A DNA stretch of 17,714 nucleotides, from contig JADJKO010000005.1 of NCBI GenBank assembly GCA_016705955.1, positions 1 through 17,714 of the forward strand. Reading direction: 5' to 3'. This document shows, piece by piece, positions 1 through 7,957 of this stretch. A program made the translations under genes and the position numbers. The notes beneath the pieces were generated by a model that did no database searches, was not told the DNA's origin, and was given only the letters and a program-made list of their open reading frames with translations. This DNA is from Flavobacteriales bacterium. GTDB taxonomy: Bacteria; Bacteroidota; Bacteroidia; Flavobacteriales_F; PHOS-HE28. Numbering within the stretch: the stretch's first letter is position 1; every line of letters starts with the position of its first letter.

Positions 1-250
1 GATCCTGCGGAGTACATCATGGTGTGGCAGGAAAGAGGCTGCGGGTGGCGCACCCACGCACTTCCCAAGGCAGCGGCATCACCCTGGAGAAATTTCAACT
101 GGACTGGATGCTCTCTCCCCGTGGTCGCCGCTGATCCAGATTTACGAGGCGGTGTATTTTCGGGGATCGTTACGCCATGGTGATGCCGGGATCGCGCCCA
201 CGGACTTGCTCCTTTATACGCGGTGGTACTTCGAGCGGAAGGAACCATAG
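1..250 (+). CDS. 3' end of an unidentified gene, frameshifted, partial at left edge
   Basis: I do not recognise this gene. The left edge reads DPAEYIMVWQERG in frame 1, a short GSGITLEKFQLDWMLSP stretch appears in frame 3, and the last part reads PLIQIYEAVYFRG ... LLLYTRWYFERKEP in frame 2, ending at a TAG at 248-250. The pieces look protein-like and are joined by two apparent frameshifts, in the same style as the genes downstream. The opposite strand gives only short interrupted frames. No catalytic motif, signal peptide or membrane segment can be assigned. The alternative is that this stretch is non-coding. Confidence 0.3.
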   Translation, partial: ILRSTSWCGRKEAAGGAPTHFPRQRHHPGEISTGLDALSPWSPLIQIYEAVYFRGSLRHGDAGIAPTDLLLYTRWYFERKEP

Positions 251-392
251 CACGGTGAGCACGGTTCCAGCTGAGTCGACCGAACACCAGCGTTCAACTT
301 GGGTCCGTGATGATCATCACGGGACGAATCACGATCCATGGAGCTTTGCGCCTGACCTGCTTGCTTAGGTAGGACAAACAGAACCGGACCGA
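251..392. other. Intergenic region before the choice-of-anchor V gene
   Basis: About 140 bases between the putative gene tail and the ATG at 393. It holds an 18-base perfect palindrome (listed separately). I see no convincing Bacteroidota promoter of the TTTG / TAnnTTTG type, although a TTTG occurs near 344. No Shine-Dalgarno sequence precedes the ATG, which is usual in this phylum. Confidence 0.4.
305..322. promoter_or_regulatory. 18-base perfect palindrome, possible operator or terminator stem
   Basis: CCGTGATGATCATCACGG equals its own reverse complement over all 18 bases. It lies 70 bases upstream of the ATG at 393 and 55 bases after the stop of the putative upstream gene. It could be a homodimer-binding operator or part of a transcription terminator, but no T-run follows, which weakens the terminator reading. 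The function is inference. Confidence 0.4.
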
Positions 393-1207
393 ATGAAGAA
401 GACGATCCCGATCATCACCCTGATCATCGCAACCGTGACGTTGGTGGCATTCAATGACCCCGGCGGCCATACGTTCAAGAATGCGGGGGGCGCGGTCGCA
501 GGCTATTGGAGACCGGCGGGTGGATCCCTGACCTGCACCGTGTGTCATTTCCCGGACCGCCTGCAACACCCATCAGCGGGCTAACAGTCATGGATATTCC
601 TGCTGGCGGATATACGCCCAATACCACCTACACCATAACAGCTACCATCATCAGGGCAGGCCACAGCAGGTTCGGATTCGATCCCCACAGAATGCAAGCG
701 GGTGTTCAGTCGGGACATTGGTGAACACCAATGCGGAAACACAGTTGACCGGTACCGGGAACAATTACATCACCCATGCTTTTGACGGAACCAGCGGAAC
801 GGGTTTCAAAGTCCTGACCTTCAATTGGACCGCGCCGCCGCAAGGAACGGGCAGCGCGACCTTCTATGGTGCGTTCATGACCACTTGAATTTCACCATGA
901 ACGGAGACACCATCTACACGTCCACCTCCTTTTTCGGAAGACCTGAGCACAGGCCCTGTCGAGCTTTCCGCCAACGAGCGGGCCTTTTCCGTGTACCCGA
1001 ATCCGGCCACGGATCGGATCACGATCAAGGCTCACAGTAGCCTTCTCGGTTCCACGTACATGATCACGGACCAGGCAGGTCGGCATGTGCAGTTCGGGAA
1101 GCTCCTGCATGAAAGCACCGATCGACCAGAGGCATCTAGCGGCAGGTGCGTATTCGATCCGGATCGGAGAACAAGGAAGCCGGACCTTCAAGGTGATGAA
1201 GGAATAG
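393..1207 (+). CDS. Choice-of-anchor V (Reeler-like) domain protein with T9SS type A sorting domain, frameshifted
   Basis: Exported surface or secreted protein of about 270 residues once frames are joined. It starts at ATG 393 with a signal peptide (MKKTIPIITLIIATVTLVAF). Next comes a CTVCH motif (CxxCH, residues about 49-53), then a Reeler-like beta domain with the hallmarks GYTPNTTYTITATI, NNYITHAFDGTSGTGFK and LTFNWTAPPQGTGSATFYGAF. The C-terminus is a T9SS sorting domain opening FSVYPNPATDRITI near 990 and ending FKVMKE at 1207. The frame changes near 515, 700, 890, 950 and 1130. Family members in Bacteroidota share the cysteine-histidine motif and the C-terminal signal, and their function is unknown. 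The motif resembles a c-type haem site, but one copy in a small beta protein is not proof of haem. It is followed after 59 bases by the GH18 gene on the same strand. Confidence 0.8.
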
Positions 1208-1266
1208 ACCGTGGTGCCGGGGAAGAGCCGTTCGGTAGTGGGATCCTCCCCGCATATCTTGCCCAC

Positions 1267-2570
1267 ATGCGCGTTCCGGCCCTCCTCATCCCGATGCTCT
1301 TCATCGGTTTCGCAGACGCCCAATCCCCGCATTGGTCCGGGTACTGGCAGAACCGGAACGACGCCAGCGCCCCCTATCTCGAAGCTCGACCAGATCGATC
1401 CGCGCTACAACGTGATCGGGATCGCTTTCGCGGAACCTGCGGCGGGCACCACCTATGACATGGTCTTCACCCCGAGTGGAACACCACAAGGCACCTTCAT
1501 CGCACAGGTCGCTGCGTTGCAAGCATCCGGCAGGAAAGTTCTGATCAGCATCGGCGGGGCGAATGCCACGGTGCATTTGAACAGCGATCCGGAACGCGAT
1601 CAGTTCCGGACGAGCATGTTGGCGATCATCGACACCTACGGCTTCGATGGGATCGACATCGATCTGGAGGGTGCGTCGGTGAGCATCAGCGGCGGGTCCA
1701 TTGCTGCGCCGGTGGATGCACCACTGCTGCGCTCGATCGATGCGATCGAAGGGATGGCGGATGACTTCGAACTCACGCACGGCGTGCCGATGATGCTGAC
1801 CATGGCACCGGAGACGGCCTTCGTGCAAGGCGGACAAAGCGCCTTCGGCGGGATCTGGGGTGCGTACCTGCCGGTGATCCACGCACTGCGTGATCGCATC
1901 GACATCCTGCACGTGCAGTTGTACAACAGCGGGAGCATGTACGGCATAGATGGCGGCATTTACGCGCAAGGCACAGCGGATTTCATCGTGAGCCAAGTGG
2001 AAGCCGTGATCCAGGGATTTCCGACCAGCGGAGGGAACTTCATCGGGCTTGAACCGCAACACGTCGCGATCGGCTTGCCGGCATGTGCCAGTGCGGCCGG
2101 TGGTGGGTACACGGACACCACCACCGTTCGCGCGGCGGTGGAGTACCTGCTCGGCACCGGAACCCAACCGGGTTCGTACACGCTTGTGCAACCAGGCGGC
2201 TACCCGATGCTACGCGGCATGATGACGTGGAGCATCAACTGGGATGCAGCCAGCGCGTGCAACGGCGCGAACAGTTACGCAGAGAACTTCGAACGGATCT
2301 TCGGGGACATCAGCACCACGTTCATGGATCACGCTTCTCGGGAACGCATCACCATCACCCAACCCGGCGAGCGACCGCATCACGATCGGTGGACTTGATT
2401 GTTCGACGTGCAGCGTGAGCGTATACGACATCAGCGGCCGGATCGTCCGCATCGATCGGCTCGCACCAAGCCGCCCAACATTTGCGATCGCGGATCTCTT
2501 GCCCGGAACGTACATCCTCCGGATCGAAAGCGGTCCGAGCATGCAAACCTTCCGGTTCGTGAAGGACTAG
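1267..2570 (+). CDS. Secreted GH18 family chitinase-like glycoside hydrolase with T9SS sorting domain
   Basis: Predicted to hydrolyse beta-1,4-linked N-acetylglucosamine polymers outside the cell. The start at ATG 1267 gives a clean signal peptide (MRVPALLIPMLFIGFADAQ). The mature start, HWSGYWQNRND, matches the first strand of GH18 barrels. A one-base frameshift near 1380 moves the rest into frame 2. Visible family landmarks are ISIGG (SxGG strand), DGIDIDLE with the catalytic Glu codon at 1667-1669 (residue about 134), MLTMAPE, and the late-barrel Trp in MMTWSINWD. A second frameshift near 2330 leads into a T9SS type A sorting domain (PNPASDRITI, then GRIVRID, ending QTFRFVKD). All residues of the DxxDxDxE motif are present, so it is probably active. 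Length is about 434 residues. The stop overlaps the stop of a convergent acetyltransferase remnant. Confidence 0.9.
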
Positions 2571-2698
2571 GACCGCCGCACGGCGTAGATCGGTTCGTCC
2601 TCGACACGGCTGCGCCTTATGAGCGTGCAAGTCCTGTGCTCGATCTTACCTTCGCTGTTGCGCCACCTTTTCAAGTGCTGGTCGTCTATCGAACACAT
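2567..2698 (-). pseudogene. Remnant of the C-terminus of a GNAT acetyltransferase
   Basis: Read on the minus strand this is an open frame of 43 codons ending IRRSRVEDEPIYAVRRS. It closely resembles KKGRVEDELIYAVRR, the end of the complete acetyltransferase at 4323-4826. One frameshift further upstream, ALEKVAQQREGK keeps the LEK-five residues-E-x-K spacing of the intact copy (LEKAGFTLEAK). The acetyl-CoA-binding part and N-terminus are absent, because that DNA is now the start of the 526-residue T9SS gene on the other strand. Differences from the complete copy fall largely at synonymous-type positions, so this is a diverged paralogue and not a recent copy. Whether it is translated from its own ATG (2696-2698) is unknown. 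A short independent gene is the alternative. Confidence 0.6.
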
Positions 2699-2709
2699 AC
2701 CGATGCACC

Positions 2710-4290
2710 ATGGCCAATGAGAATTTCATACGCACGGCTCAAGCGCTAACCTCTTCGGGAATCTCGTCTTCGCTTGATCCCTTGTACTGGAGCTTGTTCG
2801 TTCTCGCGCTTGCTTTGCCACTATCGGTGAGCAGTCAGGCCATTGTGGACTTTGGAGCGAGTTTTCCGGTGTCTCTGACAGACATTGGCAATGGCGACCG
2901 GCTAGTTGTGTGTAGGAGACCATTCGGCAGCCCACCAATTGATAGCGTCTACTTGGAGACCGCCATTGCTGGCAGTGATTGGACTCTGACACCAGTTGCA
3001 ACGACGCGCCTTGCGGCACCGGGAACTTGGACCTTTGTCTCATCCACGACGACGGTGGATGGTTTGATCATGAATGGCATCTTGTATGATGCCGGATTCA
3101 ACAGAGCTAGTCTTATGCGCTTGACTGACGAGGGCGAAATAACTTGGTGCAACAAGTATGATGGTATGGGCACTGGATCTTTCGGTGTGGCGCTCCCTAG
3201 CGAGGATAGCATTGTCGCCTTTGCCAGTGCAGGTCCACTGCTCCATCGGGTGGTAGTCGGTGCGGATGGAACGGCGATAGGGAACATTGCGATCTCGAAC
3301 ACCCAGAATGATCTATGGAGCTTCGTCGCTGTTTGTGCTACCGATGCTCCGTCGGAGCACGTAGTCGCTGGGGCGACGTCTTGGGAAGGTGTATTCCACG
3401 CAGTGATCGCACGTATCGGCCCGACAGGAGCGCTCTGGATGAAGAAGTACTACGTCCCCATACCAGGGGGAGTTGGATATTCAGGAGTTTCTAGCATTGT
3501 GCAAGCACAGGATGGCGGTTATACGTGCATCATTAATGCTATGGACAATCAAATACCTGGCATCTACTATTATGCCTACATGATGCACTTGGACGATGAA
3601 GGAAATGTGCTCTGGTGTCGAGGGTCCTCACTACAGACCACAGGTATGGAAATGAGACATCTTATCCAACTGCAAACCGGGGACTATTCAACCATTCAGA
3701 CCTTTGATCTTTTCGATGAGGAGATCAATGGATTTTCATCGACCGGTGAACTAATAGCCCGGTCTGACTGTCAGGCTCCATGCAACATGCACCTTCTGAG
3801 CGGACTCACTGGTACTGCATTCCCCGGACGCTACGTCATCTCAGGGCATAAGATCGCGGAACTTGGTGAGAATGGGGTACCGTGTGGTCGGAGCAACATA
3901 CTAACCAGTGGTGGACCTGCCTTTGTATCCGTTAGCACGCTCCCATTGACACCCGTTTCGGTCACACCACCAACGATCACAGTGGTCCCGATCCCACTTG
4001 CTGATCGTACTCCGGAGTTGAGTGCAACGCTCTCCTGCGGAACAACAACAGTTACCTCCGTTGCAAAGCCGCTGGCATACCTCCGCGCGTTTCCCGTACC
4101 TACTGACGGGCGTATTACACTTCAATTGAACGGGACCCAGCCAGCACCGGTTGAAATACTCGACCACTCCGGCCGTGTTGTACTTCGTGCGTTCGCGCCG
4201 GGCGATCTGGATATCTCCTCGCTTTCCCCAGGTCCATATGAATGCGTAGTGAGCGGAACGAACGTGCACGCACGGATCATTCTGCAATAA
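2710..4290 (+). CDS. T9SS type A sorting domain-containing secreted protein, 526 residues, intact
   Basis: Exported protein of unknown function, unbroken over its full length. The hydrophobic signal segment YWSLFVLALALPLSVSSQ lies at residues 26-43, so the true start may be later than ATG 2710; the in-frame TTG at 2782 would give a normal signal peptide. The body has three spaced motifs of the GxxxW type (GEITW near 142, GALWMKKY near 240, GNVLW near 298), a pattern seen in beta-propeller-like repeats of Bacteroidota surface proteins. The last 76 residues form a type A sorting domain (AFPVPTDGRITLQL, HSGRVVLR, LSPGPYECVV). Base composition is visibly more AT-rich than its neighbours, with many codons ending in A or T, which suggests a different origin. 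It ends 32 bases before a convergent acetyltransferase. Confidence 0.85.
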   Translation: MANENFIRTAQALTSSGISSSLDPLYWSLFVLALALPLSVSSQAIVDFGASFPVSLTDIGNGDRLVVCRRPFGSPPIDSVYLETAIAGSDWTLTPVATTRLAAPGTWTFVSSTTTVDGLIMNGILYDAGFNRASLMRLTDEGEITWCNKYDGMGTGSFGVALPSEDSIVAFASAGPLLHRVVVGADGTAIGNIAISNTQNDLWSFVAVCATDAPSEHVVAGATSWEGVFHAVIARIGPTGALWMKKYYVPIPGGVGYSGVSSIVQAQDGGYTCIINAMDNQIPGIYYYAYMMHLDDEGNVLWCRGSSLQTTGMEMRHLIQLQTGDYSTIQTFDLFDEEINGFSSTGELIARSDCQAPCNMHLLSGLTGTAFPGRYVISGHKIAELGENGVPCGRSNILTSGGPAFVSVSTLPLTPVSVTPPTITVVPIPLADRTPELSATLSCGTTTVTSVAKPLAYLRAFPVPTDGRITLQLNGTQPAPVEILDHSGRVVLRAFAPGDLDISSLSPGPYECVVSGTNVHARIILQ

Positions 4291-4322
4291 GGCAATCCGC
4301 AACGAGTTGGATCTTCTCGTCC

Positions 4323-4826
4323 TCATCGCCGAACCGCATAGATCAACTCGTCCTCCACCCTGCCCTTCTTCACCATGGTGCCGATGAGCTTCGCTTCCAA
4401 GGTGAAGCCCGCCTTCTCCAGCACGCGCTGCGAAGCGATGTTGCTGCCGAAGGGCCTAGCGAAGATCCGATCGACCTCCGGGTATTGCGCGAAACCGAAC
4501 TCGACCATCCCGGTGATCGCGTCCGTCATGATGCCTTGGCCACTGTACTTCCGTGCCAGCCAATAGCCGAGTTCGAGATTGCGCTTCCATACATCGGCTT
4601 GGGCATGCAAGCCAACCGCCCCGCAAGCCTCTCCATTCACCACGATCGCCCTGTGCGTCGTGGGTGAAGCGCCGATGACCCGCTCCAGAAAAGCGCGTCC
4701 GTGCGCCTCGGTGTACGGATGCGGAAATGCATCGGTGAGGCGATCCGCCACGAAGGGATCGTTGGCGTACTTCACCAAGGAGAAAAGATCCTCCATGCGG
4801 AACGGGCGGAGTTCGAACGGATCCAT
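4323..4826 (-). CDS. GNAT family N-acetyltransferase (RimJ/RimL-like)
   Basis: Soluble acetyl-CoA-dependent N-acetyltransferase of 167 residues, the normal size for the RimJ/RimL-type group. The chosen start, MDPFELRPFRMEDL at 4826, matches the usual family N-terminus; longer in-frame starts would run through repeat DNA and are unlikely. Landmarks are LGYWLARKYSGQGIMTDAI (acetyl-CoA-binding motif A, Q/RxxGxG/A type), VDRIFARPFGSNIASQRVLEKAGF (motif B with the N-x-x-S-x-x-x-L-E-K-x-G-F signature) and the C-terminal strand VEDELIYAVRR. The substrate may be a ribosomal protein, an amino group on a metabolite or an antibiotic and cannot be told from sequence. The frame is intact. A repeat cluster lies upstream. 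Confidence 0.92.
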   Translation of the reverse strand: MDPFELRPFRMEDLFSLVKYANDPFVADRLTDAFPHPYTEAHGRAFLERVIGASPTTHRAIVVNGEACGAVGLHAQADVWKRNLELGYWLARKYSGQGIMTDAITGMVEFGFAQYPEVDRIFARPFGSNIASQRVLEKAGFTLEAKLIGTMVKKGRVEDELIYAVRR

Positions 4827-4854
4827 ACAGCAAGGATAATCGGAAGAGGGATCC

Positions 4855-5060
4855 AGCCGCAGATTTCGCGGATGTCGCGGATAGCCCCGAATCCACACGT
4901 ACGCAACCGATCCGCAGATGGCGCAGATAACGCGAGCTACCGCTCGCGAACACATGAAATCGAGGTGCCTGCCGGTAGGCAGGTCCATCTGCGAGATCTG
5001 CGGATGGACCCACCGCTGAGTTCATCTGCGTTATCCGCGCCATCTGCGGCCGCATTTCAC
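4855..5060. repeat. Palindromic intergenic repeat cluster (REP-like)
   Basis: The 247 bases between the acetyltransferase start and the end of the TonB receptor hold many variants of a short unit, (A)TCTGCG(N)ATCCGCG, in both orientations. Examples are CGCAGATTTCGCGGAT near 4858, CCGCAGATGGCGCAGATAAC at 4912 and its inverted form at 5028-5049. Embedded hairpins are CGCGAG/CTCGCG (4931-4936 with 4943-4948), CCTGCC/GGCAGG around 4968-4983, and TCCATC/GATGGA around 4984-5008. I recall similar ATCTGCG/ATCCGCG units and CCTGCCGG-type palindromes as common intergenic repeats in Bacteroidota, but that is memory and not a search. It may act as a transcript 3' end stabiliser or terminator for the receptor gene. 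Confidence 0.65.
4912..5049. repeat. 22-base inverted repeat pair (arms 4912-4933 and 5028-5049)
   Basis: The left arm begins CCGCAGATGGCGCAG. The right arm is its reverse complement with one mismatch over 22 bases. The arms enclose about 94 bases that contain three smaller hairpins, so the whole could fold as a branched structure in RNA or extrude as a cruciform. No open frame with family similarity lies inside. Confidence 0.7.
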
Positions 5061-5073
5061 CACATCACGGTCG

Positions 5074-7587
5074 TCAGAACCACGCGATCAACTTCAAATT
5101 GTACCGTCGCGGCGTGAGGTAGTCCGGGATGGAGTACTGGCGGCCGGTGACATCGGTGACCCAGGTGTGGGAGATCGTGTTGTTGATGTTGAGCAGGTTG
5201 AAGACCTCGGCGGTGAGCCACAACTTATCGATACGTTTGCGCCAGCCGCGCGTGCTCTGGTCCTTGGCGCCGAGGAACTGCTTGCTGAAACCGATGTCCA
5301 CGCGGCGATAGATCTGCGTGCGCAACGTATCCGCGTAGCGGTTGAAGTTCGGCGGACCGAAAGGGAGTCCGGTGCCGAAGACGAGGTTCAAAGGTACTTT
5401 GAAGGTGGGCCAGCGCGGCATTTCGTCCTGGAAGAACATGGCCACGTTCTCGCGTCGATCCTAGGGCGCGGAATGAAGCCCGGTTCCACGCGTGAACTGT
5501 CCACCGCCACTTGGTCGGGGTGAAGCCCGGATAGATGGTATCCCCTGCCGCGTTGAAGCGCCAGTAGTAGAAATCGCCCCTCAGGTTCTCACGCGCGCTC
5601 ATCACACCGATGCTCATCCAACTGTCCACGCCCTCGATGAACTGCCCGGCGAGTTTCGCATCAATGCCAGCCGCACAGCCGTACGCGTTGTTGGTGCCGT
5701 AGCGGATGCGGATGTTGTCCACTTCGTAGGGATCAGGTCATCCATCTTCTTGTAGTAGGCCTCCGTGCTGAACTTGAACGGGCGCTCCCGGATCTCGAAC
5801 CAGCGGTCCATGCCCAACAGCACGTGGATGCTGCGCTGCGCCTTGATGTCCGGATTCAAGGTGCCATCGAACTTTCGCACCTCGCGGTAGAACGGCGGCT
5901 GGTAGTAGAGTCCGCCCGCAAGCCAGAAGCTGCAGTCGGATCAATGACGGTACCCGATGGCAGGACCTTCTTCCAACCCGGATGGAAGGTGAGATATAGC
6001 GCGCGCGGACTGGCGACCGTTTGTCCGTTGTAGGTCCAGTGCTGCGCACGGGCACCGGCCACCACCGACCACCAACGATCGTTGCCACGCTCCCACCGCC
6101 ACGTGTTCTGCAGGTAGGCGCTGGCCCGTATGCTTTCCATGGACAACGTGCTCTTCAGCGCGTAGCTGAGCGCGAGGTTCTCGCCGGTATTCAGCGGCAC
6201 GCTGAAATCGGCGCTGTCCACCAGGGACCATTCATTCAGCTTTGTCCCCTGATCGTCTCCGACTTCGCATCCACACCCCATGTAAATAGCTGTTGGGCAA
6301 TTGCAAATAGCCCTTGTGTGCCACCGTGAAGACGGTCGCTTCGAGCTGGTTGCGCGCGTGGTTCAGGAAGGTGCCCACACCGAGGTCGCGCACCACTTCA
6401 CCGAACTGGTCGCTGCCGAGGTCGCGTTCCAATTCACCCAGACGGTATTGGCCTTGTATGGTGAAGCGCTCGGTCTCCGTGGTGCGGTACGCGCTGGACT
6501 GGAACTTCAATAGCAGGTCCTTGCCCGAGTGTACATTCACGTTCAGCGCGCCGAAGTAGGTATCGAAAGCGGTCTTCTCCTGGCCATCGAAGTACACGGT
6601 GAAAATTGCAAGGCTTGATTGAATGGCCCGAATTCGGTGGTGCGGTTCTGGGGATCACACTGTACCGGTTCTGCGAACAGAGGCCGAGGAAGCCGACCTC
6701 CACATTGTCCTTCAGGTCGTAGGTCCAGTAGGTCTGTAGGTCGGTGTATTCACCGGGCGGTACTGCCCTTGGTATCGCCGCCGCCGAGCAGGAGTTGATT
6801 CGTCCGGTAACGGAAGCCCGTGTTCTGCCGCAGGCGCTTCTTCAGCATGGCGCTTTCCAGTTGGAACGAGCCACCGAGCAAGCTGGCCATGGCTGTACCA
6901 GCGAAGGAGGTGGGCCGCTTGTAGTGGATGTCCAGCACACTGCTCATCTTATCGCCGTACTTCGCCTCGAAACCTCCCGCGCTGAACTGGATGCGCTCGA
7001 TCATGTCCGGGTTCGGAAGCTGAGGCCTTCCTGTTGGCCTGCGCGCACCAGAAAGGGGCGATGACCTCGATGTCGTTCATACACCAGGTTCTCATCGAAA
7101 TTGCCGCCGCGCACGCTGTAGCCGCTGCTCAGTTCATTGCGCATCACCACACCCATCTGTCCGGTGAGCAGGCTTTCGATCCCGCCGAGCGGAGATGGAT
7201 TGAACCGTGCATTGCGCGGGTCGATGCGCTCCACACCGGTCTCGCGTTGTGTACGTTGCGCTTCCACGTTCACCGTCCCCAGGGTGGTGCTGCGCAACTT
7301 CACATCGATCACGCGCTCCTCGCCGCGCTCCAGGATCACCTCCTCCTCGTACGCCAGCATGCCGGAATAGCTCCAGCGAATGGTGTAGCTGCGGCCATCG
7401 GGTACTTCCAAGCGGTAACGACCATGCTCATCGGCGACCACACCTGTGCGGGTCTCCACCACGAGCACGTTGGCGTTGGGAGCGTGGCACCCGCCTCACC
7501 GCGCACCGTTCCCCGCACCACACCGGTGGTCTGCGCGAAGGCCGCCAGGAACGGGAGAACAGCAACGAATGAAAGGAGGACGCGCAT
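5074..7587 (-). CDS. TonB-dependent outer-membrane receptor with carboxypeptidase-regulatory-like domain, heavily frameshifted
   Basis: Energy-dependent outer-membrane importer of about 830 residues. The start at 7587 gives the signal peptide MRVLLSFVAVLPFLAAFAQ. Next come a carboxypeptidase-regulatory-like beta domain (VVRGTVRGEAGATLP ... DEHGRYRLEVPDG), a plug domain (SGYSVRGGNFDENLVY, DMIERIQFSAGGFEAKYGDK) and a long barrel (YFGALNVNVHSGKDLLLK, YRTTETERFTIQGQYRLGEL, RFNAAGDTIYPGF). The last strands read AEVFNLLNINNT and end RRYNLKLIAWF. Roughly ten frame changes occur, for example near 7480, 7070, 7030, 6760, 6690, 6600, 6260, 5930, 5735 and 5450. Conserved sequence resumes immediately after each, so base-calling error is more likely than decay. 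The substrate is unknown and no SusD-like partner is adjacent. It is the last gene of a minus-strand run. Confidence 0.88.
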
Positions 7588-7640
7588 GGAGGGGCGGCAA
7601 TGTAACGGAGGCGTTGCTGCCTTGGTATGCGGCCGGGCGC

Positions 7641-7925
7641 TCAGTTCAGCACGGTCTCCACACTTTCCAGCAATGCACCGGGGCCACCATAATGCTCCAA
7701 CAACTTGATCGCGTGCTCGTGGCAATAGGTGCGCATGTGTACCCGTGTATCATCCTCCACTCCGGGTCCGAGGATCAACAGCATCACACCACCCGCGTTC
7801 AAGCGCTGGATCACCGCATCTTCACCAAGGAAGCCTTCGGCTTGATAGCCCGCACGGCTGATGTGGTACTGCGCCAGCGCCAGTATGCTGGGATTGCTCC
7901 CGAGGAAGAGGATGATCCCGGTCAT
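7641..7925 (-). CDS. Small receiver-like (CheY-fold) protein lacking phosphorylation residues
   Basis: A 94-residue protein starting MTGIILFLGSNPSILALAQY. It has the alternating strand-helix layout of a response-regulator receiver domain: strand 1 IILFLG, helix 1 ending near GYQAEGF, strand 3 GVMLLILGPG and a last segment KLLEHYGGPGALLESVETVL that matches the family's final helix. The acidic pair after strand 1 (here GSN) and the phospho-acceptor Asp after strand 3 (here LGPG) are missing. If it is a receiver it cannot be phosphorylated in the usual way, so it would act as a pseudo-receiver or a simple binding domain. It starts 33 bases after the OsmC stop and ends 54 bases before the TonB receptor start. 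The fold assignment is inference. Confidence 0.7.
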   Translation of the reverse strand: MTGIILFLGSNPSILALAQYHISRAGYQAEGFLGEDAVIQRLNAGGVMLLILGPGVEDDTRVHMRTYCHEHAIKLLEHYGGPGALLESVETVLN

Positions 7926-7957
7926 GAGCCACAATATAGGATCCGTTGCCGAACTGA

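Noticed and set aside
650..700. tRNA T-arm-like sequence near GGTTCGGATTCGATCC
   Set aside because: It lies within the choice-of-anchor V coding sequence, and no acceptor stem or anticodon arm can be built around it.
1301..2191. Long 296-codon open frame on the minus strand inside the chitinase
   Set aside because: It is antisense to a GH18 domain with all catalytic motifs. Its composition (Arg, His, Asp rich) is typical of a shadow frame in GC-rich DNA.
2567..4371. Composite transposon with the two acetyltransferase tails as terminal repeats
   Set aside because: The tails are diverged coding sequence, there is no transposase between them, and no target-site duplication can be seen.
4855..5060. 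CRISPR array
   Set aside because: The units are irregular, inverted and unevenly spaced, with no regular spacers and no cas genes.
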